Part shown: positions 42,629-50,515 of the stretch, piece after piece | Layout of the letters: every line of letters begins with the position of its first letter | How positions within the stretch are numbered: position 1 is the stretch's first letter | Source of the DNA: Embleya sp051903075 | GTDB taxonomy: Bacteria > Actinomycetota > Actinomycetes > Streptomycetales > Streptomycetaceae | Reading direction: 5' to 3' | Assembly: GCF_051903075.1 (NCBI RefSeq) | Contig: NZ_CP182422.1 | Location: 3,162,001-3,226,000 of the forward strand | Length of the DNA stretch: 64,000 nt | Translations under genes and position numbers: made by a program | Notes under the pieces: model-generated | Told to the model about the DNA's origin: nothing | The model's input: the letters and a program-made list of their open reading frames with translations, nothing else | The model's database searches: none

Positions 42629-43666
42629 TCAGTCCCGGTTCCGCCGCCCACCGAGTCGGCGATACGCGAAGAACAGCAACACCAGACCCGCCACCGCCAG
42701 GAGCCCCGGCCCATACGCCTTGGTCTTGTCGGCGGCGGAATCGCCGTCGCTCTTGTCACTGCCGGCCGCACTGCCCGCCGAGTCCGACTTCGCCCCGCCG
42801 CCCGGCGCGTTGCGTACCGAGTCCGGCCGGTTGTCGCCCTTGAGCTCGACCCGGCGCACCTGGCTGCCCTTGCCCTCGCTGCCGAACAGCAGGGTCCGGC
42901 CGTCCGGGCTCCACGCCACCGACTCGCCCTGGCGCTGGAGCGGCACGCTGACCGGGCCCACCTGCTTGCCCGGCGCGGAGAACACGGTGGCGGAGAAGTA
43001 GCCGCGCAGCACGAACCGCGACCCGTCGGGCGCGAACGCGCCGTCGGTCACCGTCGAGTCGCCGGCGGCTATTCGCCGGAACGTGTTGATCCCGGTGGTG
43101 GACAACTGCTCCGGCTGCTCGTAGAGCCCGCCGTCGGACTCCTTGCTCGCGATGTAGAGCTTGTTCGTCCTCGGGTCGATCAGCATCGCCTCGGCGTCGC
43201 GCGGCCCGTTGTCGTACTTCACCCGAAACTTGGTCGGTTTGACCGTCGCGTCGGCCAGCGTCGCGGGTTCGGCGAAGCGGTAGATCCACACTTCGGGCCA
43301 TTTGCCGTGGAAGTTGTCGCCGATGTCGCCGACGAACAGGGCCGGATTGCCCGCGTCGTCCTTGCCGATCGTGATCGCTTCCCAGTCCCGCGCGTCCACG
43401 CCCGACAGCGTGATGGTGGCCTTGGTGGCGCCGTCCTTGCCGATCGCGTAAATCCTGGGCGAGTCCCCGCTGTCGTTGTGCGTCCAGTAGACGTCGGGAT
43501 GTTGCGCGCTCGCCACCAGGCCGCTGGATTCGCCGATGCGCTCGTCCTTGATCGTGAACGCCACGTCGGAATCGGCCGTCGCCGCCGCGGGCAGCGCCAC
43601 CACCAGGGCCAGGGCCGCCGGTAGCGCGCCCAGGACGCGCAACCGGCCTCGTTTCACGCGCTTCAC
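42629..43666 (-). CDS. Exported, membrane-anchored propeller-like protein
   Basis: 345 aa. A basic N-region and hydrophobic core (LGALPAALALVVALPAAATA) form a signal peptide. The exported body has repeated blade-like stretches (VYWTHNDSGDSPRIYAI, ALFVGDIGDNFHGKWPEVWIY, LYIASKESDGGLYEQPEQ, VAWSPDGRTLLFGSEG) of a beta-propeller. A Ser/Asp/Gly linker and one C-terminal helix (GPGLLAVAGLVLLFFAYRR) with an Arg tail anchor it. Function is unknown; propellers often bind sugar or cell wall. The GTG at 43666 is the best signal-peptide start. Confidence 0.78.
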   Translation of the reverse strand: MKRVKRGRLRVLGALPAALALVVALPAAATADSDVAFTIKDERIGESSGLVASAQHPDVYWTHNDSGDSPRIYAIGKDGATKATITLSGVDARDWEAITIGKDDAGNPALFVGDIGDNFHGKWPEVWIYRFAEPATLADATVKPTKFRVKYDNGPRDAEAMLIDPRTNKLYIASKESDGGLYEQPEQLSTTGINTFRRIAAGDSTVTDGAFAPDGSRFVLRGYFSATVFSAPGKQVGPVSVPLQRQGESVAWSPDGRTLLFGSEGKGSQVRRVELKGDNRPDSVRNAPGGGAKSDSAGSAAGSDKSDGDSAADKTKAYGPGLLAVAGLVLLFFAYRRLGGRRNRD

Positions 43667-43822
43667 GCGTACCGCCGTGTCATGGGTCCAGCCTGCCGGC
43701 CCGGTCCGGGCTCCCGTTCGACTCCTCCGGTCATTTTGCGACAGGTCGGCCGAATCCATTGCGGTTTGCCGTGGATCGGGGATGGGATGGAGGCTCGTGG
43801 GCGTCGGCATCGGGAGTCTTCC

Positions 43823-44569
43823 ATGACACTGATCAAGGCCTGTCTGAACGGAACGCGGCGCCCCGAGGAGCACCCGGCGCTACCGCTGACCCCGGCACAG
43901 ATCGCCGCGGACAGTCGGGCCGCGGTGGCCGCGGGGGCATCCATCGTGCATGTGCATCCGCGTGATCGCCGGGGTCGCGAGAGTCTGGCGCCGGACGTGC
44001 TGACCTCGGTGGTCCGGGCGATCCGGGGCGCGGCGCCCGGTGTGCCGATCGGGGTGAGCACCGGTGCGTGGATCGAGGCGGACGCGGCCTCCCGGCTGGC
44101 GTCGGTGCGCTCCTGGACGGTGCTGCCCGACCTGGCCTCGGTCAATCTCTCCGAGGAGGGCTCGGTCGAACTCGCGTACACGCTGGCGCACCTGGGGGTC
44201 GGGGTCGAGGCGGGGGTGTGGACCGAGGCCGACGCGGAGTTGCTGGTCGAGCGGGAGTTGGCCGCGGTGTGCACGCGGATCCTGGTCGAGGTCGAGGGCG
44301 GCGAACCGGGGGACGCGCTGGACGAGGCCGGTCGGATCCTGGCGGTCCTGGATCGGTACGAGGTCGCGGTGCCGCGTCTGCTGCACGGCGCCGACGCGTC
44401 CGCGTGGCCGGTCCTGGACGCGGCGATCGCGGCCGGCCTGGACACCCGGATCGGGCTGGAGGACACCCTGCTCGACCCGGACGGCCGCCGGGTCCCGGGC
44501 AACGCGGCGCTGGTACGGATCGCCGCCGACCGGGTACACGCGGCCCGCGCGGCGGGGAACCCGCACTGA
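43823..44569 (+). CDS. BKACE-family (3-keto-5-aminohexanoate cleavage-like) enzyme
   Basis: 248 aa TIM-barrel protein. The metal-binding HVHPRDRRGRESL (early His-x-His), GVSTGAWIE and GLDTRIGLEDTLLDPDGR segments are those of the beta-keto acid cleavage (BKACE, DUF849) family. That family condenses a beta-keto acid with acetyl-CoA and splits it. The ATG at 43823 is chosen over 43682 because it begins LIKACLNGTRRPEEHP like the family. It is divergent from the propeller gene and has no obvious pathway partners. Confidence 0.85.
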   Translation: MTLIKACLNGTRRPEEHPALPLTPAQIAADSRAAVAAGASIVHVHPRDRRGRESLAPDVLTSVVRAIRGAAPGVPIGVSTGAWIEADAASRLASVRSWTVLPDLASVNLSEEGSVELAYTLAHLGVGVEAGVWTEADAELLVERELAAVCTRILVEVEGGEPGDALDEAGRILAVLDRYEVAVPRLLHGADASAWPVLDAAIAAGLDTRIGLEDTLLDPDGRRVPGNAALVRIAADRVHAARAAGNPH

Positions 44570-44638
44570 CCGCAGGTCTCGCCGCCGAGCCGGACCGGCG
44601 TCGCCGTGTCGCGGCACGCGAGCCCTCGACGCCCCGCC

Positions 44639-44725
44639 CTACCGCATCAACGCGCCGATGATCACGGCGATGAGCAGGAGGGCCAGGGTGGCCGTGACGA
44701 CGCGGGTTCGGGTGCGGGGATTCAC
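44639..44725 (-). CDS. 28-residue single-helix membrane peptide
   Basis: Too short for most ORF calls. The GTG start gives VNPRTRTRVVTATLALLLIA then VIIGALMR: a basic N-terminus followed by one hydrophobic helix. A TAGGCT (-10-like) lies 7 nt upstream on the same strand, so the mRNA may be leaderless. I recall comparable tiny membrane proteins near serC in streptomycetes. It may assist a transporter or be a leader. Confidence 0.5.
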   Translation of the reverse strand: MNPRTRTRVVTATLALLLIAVIIGALMR

Positions 44726-44742
44726 GCATCAGAGCCTACGCG

Positions 44743-44781
44743 GCGCGAGCGCCCGGCCGAATTCCGGCCGGGCGCTCGCGC
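44743..44781 (-). terminator. Terminator after the mycothiol-dependent enzyme gene
   Basis: A perfect 17-bp stem (44743-44759 with 44765-44781) and AATTC loop, 35 nt after the stop of the gene at 44816. Confidence 0.85.
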
Positions 44782-44815
44782 GGGCGGGTCCGCGGACCAG
44801 CCCCGAGTCGTCGGG

Positions 44816-45589
44816 TCAGACCATGGAGGCGGCCAGGCGGCGGCGGAAGGCCGCGAGCACGGTGCGGTCGCCGGTCCGCGAGACGACCGTGCCGGGCCGC
44901 CGGCCCCACAGGTAGAGCAGCAACTCGGCGGGCTCGCCCGTCACCGCGGCGTCGGAGAAGCCCGGCTCGCGGGAGATCGTGACGCCGCCGCGCTGCATGG
45001 TCAGCCGCCAGTGGTGCCGGTTGCTGTGTACGCCGATGGTGCGCCCGCTCGCGCCGTCGCGCGCGCCCCCGTCGTAGTGCGCCGGGAGCAGTACGCCCAG
45101 TACCTCGTCGATGCCGTCCAGGGCCTGCTGGGCGTCCAGCGGCCCCGGGTTGCCGACCGCCATCTCGATGTCGGCCCGGTGTACCGCCGCCTCGCGCGCC
45201 ATCCGGCGGGCCAGGAAGCCGGCCGTGCCCGGATCGGGCCCGTCGCGCTCCAGGACCTCCGGGACGGCGGCCTCGGGCAGATCCGCCTCGACCGGGTCGA
45301 GCGGGTCCCGCCTGGCCATTTCCGCCACGAGCGCGGCGTGCGCCCGGGTGTAGGTGTCGAGCAGATCCCCCTTGTCGCTCGGGCCGCCCGGCTGTGGGCG
45401 GCCCTCCGGACGACCGTCCGAGCGCAGTTGCCCGGTGGCGTCGGTGTACATGAGCACGGAATGTCGTACGACGTCGGCGACCGTCCAACCGGGACAGGAC
45501 GGTACCGGCGCGTCCATGTCCGTGACGGCCGCCTGACCCAGGCGGAGGCCCTCCGCCTGGAACAGGTGCTGGAACCGCACGTAGTCCAT
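44816..45589 (-). CDS. Mycothiol-dependent maleylpyruvate isomerase-family protein
   Basis: 257 aa. The N-terminal DinB-like four-helix domain has VPSCPGWTVADVVRHSVLMY, the metal/mycothiol signature. EAAVHRADIEMAVG supplies a second His/Asp ligand pair. A small C-terminal MDMPI_C/SCP2-like domain follows (LLLYLWGRRPG). Members isomerise or transfer using mycothiol, which marks an actinobacterium. The substrate is unknown. It starts with ATG at 45589. Confidence 0.85.
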   Translation of the reverse strand: MDYVRFQHLFQAEGLRLGQAAVTDMDAPVPSCPGWTVADVVRHSVLMYTDATGQLRSDGRPEGRPQPGGPSDKGDLLDTYTRAHAALVAEMARRDPLDPVEADLPEAAVPEVLERDGPDPGTAGFLARRMAREAAVHRADIEMAVGNPGPLDAQQALDGIDEVLGVLLPAHYDGGARDGASGRTIGVHSNRHHWRLTMQRGGVTISREPGFSDAAVTGEPAELLLYLWGRRPGTVVSRTGDRTVLAAFRRRLAASMV

Positions 45590-45697
45590 TCGTCAAGGAT
45601 TCCAGCGGTTCGGGTGACGTGTCGATGGCCTGCGTCACCCCAGAGCGTGAATCCCACGTCAAGAAAAGGTGTGTCGCACAGATGTGCTGACGCTGTG

Positions 45698-47080
45698 TCA
45701 GATCTTGACCGCAGGATTACCGAACCCCGACCGTGTCGCCGTGACGCCGGCGCCGGCGGGAGTCGCCGAAACGGCTGTAGAGGCGGTGGGCGCAGCGCTC
45801 TCCGCAGCGATGGCCGTCGTGGTCGCGGCGGCGGCCGGGCGCATCGCGCGCACCATCGCACGCGGCCGCAGCCGGATCCCGCTGTGCCGGGCCAGCAGCA
45901 CACCGACCGTGAGCGCCGCGATCAGCGAGATCAGCCCGCCCACGAACAACCCGACGCGTGGACCGAAGCTCTCCGCGAGCCAGCCGATCAGCGGGCCGCC
46001 CAGCGGGGTACCGCCCATGAAGACGAGCATGTAGATGCCCATCACCCGACCGCGCATCGCCGGATCACTGCCCAGCTGCACGGTCGAGTTCGCCGCCGTG
46101 TTGAACGTCAGACCGGCGATCCCGATCGGCACGAGCAGCAGCGCGAAGCTCCAGTAGCCCGGCATGAACGCGGCGACCGACTCCAGCAGGCCGAACACGA
46201 CGGCCGCGGCGACCAGTACCCGCAACCGGGTGTGCCCGCGCTTGGCCGCGAGCAGCGCGCCCGCCAGCGAGCCGACCGCGAACACCGTGTTGAGCAGCCC
46301 GAACGAACCGGGCCCGGCGTGGAAGACGTTGTTGGAGAAGCCCGCCAGGGTGACCGCGAAGTTGTAGCCGAAGGTGCCGATGAACCCGACCAGCGCGATC
46401 GCCACCAGCAGATCGGGCCGACCGCGCACATAGCGCAGCCCCTCCCGCAACTGGCCCTTCTCGCGCGGCACCACGGGCATCGTGCGCAGCTCCGCCTCGC
46501 GCATGGCCACCAGGCCGAGCAGGACCGCGATGTAGGACACCGCGTTGAGCGCGAAGACCCAGCCGGTGCCGATCGCGGTGATCAGCAGACCGCCGACGGC
46601 GGGGCCGACGATGCGGGCGAGCTGGAAGTTGGCCGAGTTCAGACTGACCGCGTTGGCCAGGTCCTTGCGCCCGACCATCTCGATCACGAAGGACTGCCGG
46701 GCCGGGTTGTCCACGGCGGTGGCCAGGCCCAGGCCGAAGGCGAGCAGCCATACGTGCCAGACCTCGACCGCGCCGCTGAGCACCAGAACGGCCATCACGG
46801 CGGCGAGCAGGCCCATCACGGTCTGCGTACCGATCAGCAACACACGCTTGCGGTAGCGGTCGGCGATCACCCCGCCCCACAGGCCGAACAGCAGCATGGG
46901 CAGGAATTGCAGGCCCGTGGTCACGCCCAGCGCGGTGGTACTGCCGGTGAGCTGCAACACCAGCCAGTCCTGCGCGATGCGCTGCATCCACGTGCCGGTG
47001 TTCGACACGGTCTGGCCGGCGGCGAACAGTCTGAAGTTGCGGTTTCGTAGTGATTGGAAAGTGCCGGCTGTCGCCGCCAC
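45698..47080 (-). CDS. MFS transporter (MFS_3, exporter type)
   Basis: 460 aa with 12 likely helices. FRLFAAGQTVSNTGTWMQRI starts helix 1. WGGVIADRYRKRVLLI is the conserved loop 2-3 motif A, and TAVDNPARQSFVIEMVG is helix 5. This is the EntS-like branch used for drug or siderophore export. A long Ala/Thr-rich C-terminal tail is unusual and probably disordered. GTG at 47080 is preceded by AAGGGGGAG. It lies 93 nt downstream of a co-directed MarR regulator, its likely controller. Confidence 0.9.
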   Translation of the reverse strand: MAATAGTFQSLRNRNFRLFAAGQTVSNTGTWMQRIAQDWLVLQLTGSTTALGVTTGLQFLPMLLFGLWGGVIADRYRKRVLLIGTQTVMGLLAAVMAVLVLSGAVEVWHVWLLAFGLGLATAVDNPARQSFVIEMVGRKDLANAVSLNSANFQLARIVGPAVGGLLITAIGTGWVFALNAVSYIAVLLGLVAMREAELRTMPVVPREKGQLREGLRYVRGRPDLLVAIALVGFIGTFGYNFAVTLAGFSNNVFHAGPGSFGLLNTVFAVGSLAGALLAAKRGHTRLRVLVAAAVVFGLLESVAAFMPGYWSFALLLVPIGIAGLTFNTAANSTVQLGSDPAMRGRVMGIYMLVFMGGTPLGGPLIGWLAESFGPRVGLFVGGLISLIAALTVGVLLARHSGIRLRPRAMVRAMRPAAAATTTAIAAESAAPTASTAVSATPAGAGVTATRSGFGNPAVKI

Positions 47081-47173
47081 GGGCTCCCCCTTCGTCGTAC
47101 GGATCGGCCGAGGCCGGATGTGCATCCGTCCCTGAACCGAACCGACCGCGACGCGGGGCGCGCCGAGCCTTGC

Positions 47174-47605
47174 TTACGCCTGCGCCAGCTTCTCCAGCAC
47201 CGGCAGGGCCGCGCGCAACGCTTCGTTCTCCTCCGGCGTGAGCCGCGCCAGGTGTTCCGCCAGCCAGGCGTTGCCCAGTCGACGGTTCTCCTCCACCACG
47301 GCGGCGGCGGGCTCGGTCGCGGAGACCACGACCTGCCTGCGGTCGTCGGGGTGCGGCTCGCGCCGAACCAGGCCGCGCTCCTCCAGGCCGGCGATCACCC
47401 GGGTCATCGACGGCGGCTGCACCTTCTCCTGCCGGGCGAGTTCGCCCGGAGTCATGGCGCCGCGCACGACGAGCACGGTCAACACCGAGAGCTGTGTGGG
47501 GCTCAGCGTCTCGTCGGCCCGCTGGTTGCGCAGGCGACGAGAGAGTTTCAGCACCGAGGCACGGAGGGCTGCCACCGTGGCACGGTCGGGTTCGGACGGG
47601 GACAC
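47174..47605 (-). CDS. MarR-family regulator
   Basis: 143 aa, winged-helix repressor. LSPTQLSVLTVLVVRGAMTP, LARQEKVQPPSMTRVIAGLE and ERGLVRREPHPDDRRQ (the wing with the conserved DxR) identify it. It is in the same direction as the MFS gene. An AT-rich inverted repeat TTAGC...GCTAA lies just before the GTG start (47605), so it probably represses itself and the exporter and responds to a small aromatic ligand. Confidence 0.92.
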   Translation of the reverse strand: MSPSEPDRATVAALRASVLKLSRRLRNQRADETLSPTQLSVLTVLVVRGAMTPGELARQEKVQPPSMTRVIAGLEERGLVRREPHPDDRRQVVVSATEPAAAVVEENRRLGNAWLAEHLARLTPEENEALRAALPVLEKLAQA

Positions 47606-47610
47606 GTTTT

Positions 47611-47636
47611 TTAGCTTAACTCTTTACTCTCGCTAA
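47611..47636 (-). promoter_or_regulatory. AT-rich inverted repeat before the MarR gene
   Basis: TTAGC (47611-47615) and GCTAA (47632-47636) arms surround an AT-rich stretch with TTAAG-type elements, 5 nt from the GTG. The low GC in a 72% genome and the spacing suit a MarR operator on a leaderless promoter. Confidence 0.6.
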
Positions 47637-47922
47637 CTTCCAATGCGTTCCCCGTCGGGGATATTCCGCCACCTCGCACAGGCTGCGGCACGGCGGGGGC
47701 GAAACCCACCCGGAGGGGACAAAACCGAAGCACAGGAAGCGGGCGCGGGCGGGGCAGGGAGGCGGCCGGCGCCGTCGCGAGGCGAGCGGGGCGGGTGCCG
47801 GGCGGCGGTCCCGCCGGGCGCGAGGCAGAGCGAATGCGGCCGATGCAGGCGCGATGCGGGGGCACGAGCGGGGCCATCCGCGCTACGTGGGTGGCCGGGC
47901 GGGTGGGGGCCCGGCCATCCGG

Positions 47923-49377
47923 TTACTTGACGCCGAGGGCCTGTTCGATCGGGTCGATGGCGAAGTGGATCACGAAGAGGGCGGAGACGATCCACAGGAG
48001 CAGCGGGATCTCCCGGGCCTTGCCGACCGCCGTGCGCAGCACCACGTACAGGATGAAGCCGGCGCCGATCCCGGTGGTGATGCTGTACGTGAACGGCATC
48101 AGCGCGATCGTCACGAACGCCGGGGCGGCGACCGTCAGGTCGTCCCACTCGATGTGCTTGATCTGGGTCATCATCAGCGCGCCGACCACCACGAGCGCCG
48201 GTGTCGCGGCCTGCGCGGGCACCAGCTTGGCCAGCGGGGTGAACAGCAGCGCGAGCGCGAACAGGCCGCCGGTGACCAGGTTGGCGAGTCCGGTCCGGGC
48301 GCCCTCGCCGACCCCGGCGGTGGATTCCACGAAGACCGTGTTGGACGACGCGGAGGCACCGCCGCCCGCGATCGCGCCGACCGACTCGACGGTCAGGATC
48401 CGGCCCAGGCCCGGCACCTTGCCCTGCTCGTCGAGCAGCCCGGCCTCGCGGCTGACCCCGATGATCGTGCCCATGCCGTCGAAGAAGTTGGACAGCAGCA
48501 GGGTGAAGATCAGCAACGACGCGGTGATGAAGCCGACCCGGCCGAAGGCGCCGAACAGGTCGACGTCGCCGATCAACCCGAAGTCCGGCGTGTCCACCAC
48601 ACCGTTCGCCTCGGGCGCGGTCAGCCCCCACGCCGCCTTGTCCAGGCCGGCGGCGTTGTGCACGATCACCGCGAGCACCGTCGAGGCGACCATCCCGATC
48701 AGGATCGCGCCCGGCACCTTCCGTACCACCAGCACGAACGTGAGCAGCAGCCCGAAGCAGAAGATCACCGCCGGCCAGCCCTTGAGCGTGCCGCCCGCAC
48801 CGAGCGCGACGGGGACGGTGGAGTTCACCTTGTCCGGCACACGCGTCACGATGCCCGCGCTGACCAGGCCGACCAGGGTGACGAACAGTCCGATGCCGAC
48901 CCCGATCGCCTGCTTGAGCACCAGCGGGATGGCGTTCATGATCGCCTCGCGCAACCCGGTGGCGGCCAGGATCAGCAGGCCGACGCCCTCCAGTACGACC
49001 AGGCCCATCGCCTCGTCCCAGGTCGTCTGCGGCGCGATCTGGAACGCGACCATCGCGTTGATCCCGAGCCCGGCGGCCAGCGCGAGCGGCATGTTGCCGA
49101 TCAGGCCCATCAGGATGGTCATCACGGCGGCGACCAGCACCGTCGCGGTGACCAGCTGCGGCTGGGACAGATGGTTGCCGAACTTGTCGGTCGCACTGCC
49201 GAGGATGATCGGGTTCAGCACGATGATGTAGGCCATCGCGAAGAACGTGGCGAGCCCGCCGCGTATCTCGCGCAGCGGCGACGAGCCGCGCTCGGAGATC
49301 TTGAAGAAGCGGTCGAGGCCGCTCCTCCGCGTGGCGGGGACCTCGGGGACGGTCACGGCGGGGGCCTGGCGGGGCAT
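47923..49377 (-). CDS. NCS2-family purine permease (AzgA type)
   Basis: 484 aa, 13-14 likely helices. GLDRFFKISERGSSPLREIR and GGLATFFAMAYIIVLNPIIL begin it. GLGINAMVAFQIAPQTTWDE, SLLIFTLLLSNFFDGMGTII and GASASSNTVFVESTAGVGEG are AzgA-type signatures for adenine, guanine and hypoxanthine uptake. The ATG at 49377 has a GAGGA sequence upstream. No purine catabolic gene is adjacent. It is divergent from the DUF2530 gene. Confidence 0.92.
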   Translation of the reverse strand: MPRQAPAVTVPEVPATRRSGLDRFFKISERGSSPLREIRGGLATFFAMAYIIVLNPIILGSATDKFGNHLSQPQLVTATVLVAAVMTILMGLIGNMPLALAAGLGINAMVAFQIAPQTTWDEAMGLVVLEGVGLLILAATGLREAIMNAIPLVLKQAIGVGIGLFVTLVGLVSAGIVTRVPDKVNSTVPVALGAGGTLKGWPAVIFCFGLLLTFVLVVRKVPGAILIGMVASTVLAVIVHNAAGLDKAAWGLTAPEANGVVDTPDFGLIGDVDLFGAFGRVGFITASLLIFTLLLSNFFDGMGTIIGVSREAGLLDEQGKVPGLGRILTVESVGAIAGGGASASSNTVFVESTAGVGEGARTGLANLVTGGLFALALLFTPLAKLVPAQAATPALVVVGALMMTQIKHIEWDDLTVAAPAFVTIALMPFTYSITTGIGAGFILYVVLRTAVGKAREIPLLLWIVSALFVIHFAIDPIEQALGVK

Positions 49378-49554
49378 GCGAATCCTCGGAGCGTGGGAAC
49401 GGGTAGTCAAGACACGCACACGGCACGAGGGGGACGCGTGCCGGGAGACCCCAAAAGGGTGCCAGAGACCACAGCCGAATCGGGAACCGGTCTCTCCGCT
49501 TGTGCGTCGGGGCACGCGCGGGCCCCGTCCGGGCCGCCAAGTAGCCTTGTTTTC

Positions 49555-50409
49555 GTGAGCAGGCACGGGAGCGGGAAACGACGGCGCACCTCGCCGGATC
49601 CGGACGACACGGGCGTGGCGCGGACGGATTCGGCCGCGACGCCGGATCCGGTCGACGACACGTTCGACGCGGGCGCCCCCGGCAGCGGCGAATACGCGGC
49701 GCACGGGAGCGAGCCCTACCGGGCGACGGATCACGGCACCGCGGACTATGGCTCTGGGGACTTTGGCTCTGCGGATTACGGCTCGGCGGACTACGGCTCC
49801 GGGGAGTACGCGGCGACCTCGGGCGAGTACGGCGCGACCTCCGGCGAGTACGCCGCGACCTCCGGGGAGTACGCCGCGGCCGGATACCCCTCGACCGAGC
49901 CCTCCTCCGGCGAGTACGCCGCCGCGAACTACGCCGACTACCCGCAGACCGACTACGCGGCCCCCGAGGCGGCCTACGGCTCCGGCGGCCACCAGGCCGC
50001 CGTACCGGCCTTCGAGCCCGACGCGTACGACTCCGGGAGCCACGCCACGCCCGGGTACGGCGCGAGCGCCTACGACCCGGCGACCGACCCGGCCCTGGGC
50101 GGGGGAACCGCCGAGTTCGCCGCCGTCACCGATGCCGCCGACGAGCCCGCGCCGCCCGCCGACCGGGAGCCGCCCGCCGCGGACACCGGCATGCGGCCCG
50201 CCCCGCCCCCGCTCGAAGGCGACATCATCAAGCTCGTCGCCGTCGGCAGCGTGATCTGGTTCGCGCTGTTCGTGGTCGCCTGGTTCATGCGCGACTCGCT
50301 CACCGACGACGGCCGCGACTGGTGGCCGTGGTGCGCGCTGGCCGGCTCGGGCCTGGGCCTGTTCGGCCTCTGGTACTGCCGCCGCCTGCAGAGCGCGCGC
50401 GACGACTAG
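49555..50409 (+). CDS. DUF2530 protein with tandem Tyr/Gly/Ser/Glu repeats
   Basis: 284 aa. The N-terminal 210 residues are low complexity, with a tandem block DYGSGDFGSADYGSADYGSG then EYAATSGEYGATSGEYAAT, and further YAA/YGS words. The C-terminal 75 residues form the DUF2530 part with two helices (LVAVGSVIWFALFVVAWFM and WCALAGSGLGLFGLWYCRR). The repeat unit is about 15 nt, so length may vary between strains. The GTG follows a -10-like TAGCCT by 7 nt, suggesting a leaderless mRNA. Confidence 0.82.
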   Translation: MSRHGSGKRRRTSPDPDDTGVARTDSAATPDPVDDTFDAGAPGSGEYAAHGSEPYRATDHGTADYGSGDFGSADYGSADYGSGEYAATSGEYGATSGEYAATSGEYAAAGYPSTEPSSGEYAAANYADYPQTDYAAPEAAYGSGGHQAAVPAFEPDAYDSGSHATPGYGASAYDPATDPALGGGTAEFAAVTDAADEPAPPADREPPAADTGMRPAPPPLEGDIIKLVAVGSVIWFALFVVAWFMRDSLTDDGRDWWPWCALAGSGLGLFGLWYCRRLQSARDD

Positions 50410-50515
50410 CGTGCGTCGGCCGGCGTCCGCCCCGCTCCGGATGCCCGGTGAATGTACTCGGCGACCCGTCCCGAATAACCACAAAATCCGACATTCACTG
50501 ACGTAACTTCAGGGC

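Noticed and set aside
43667..43873. Extended N-terminus of the propeller protein
   Set aside because: It would overlap the divergent BKACE gene and hide the signal peptide that begins at 43666.
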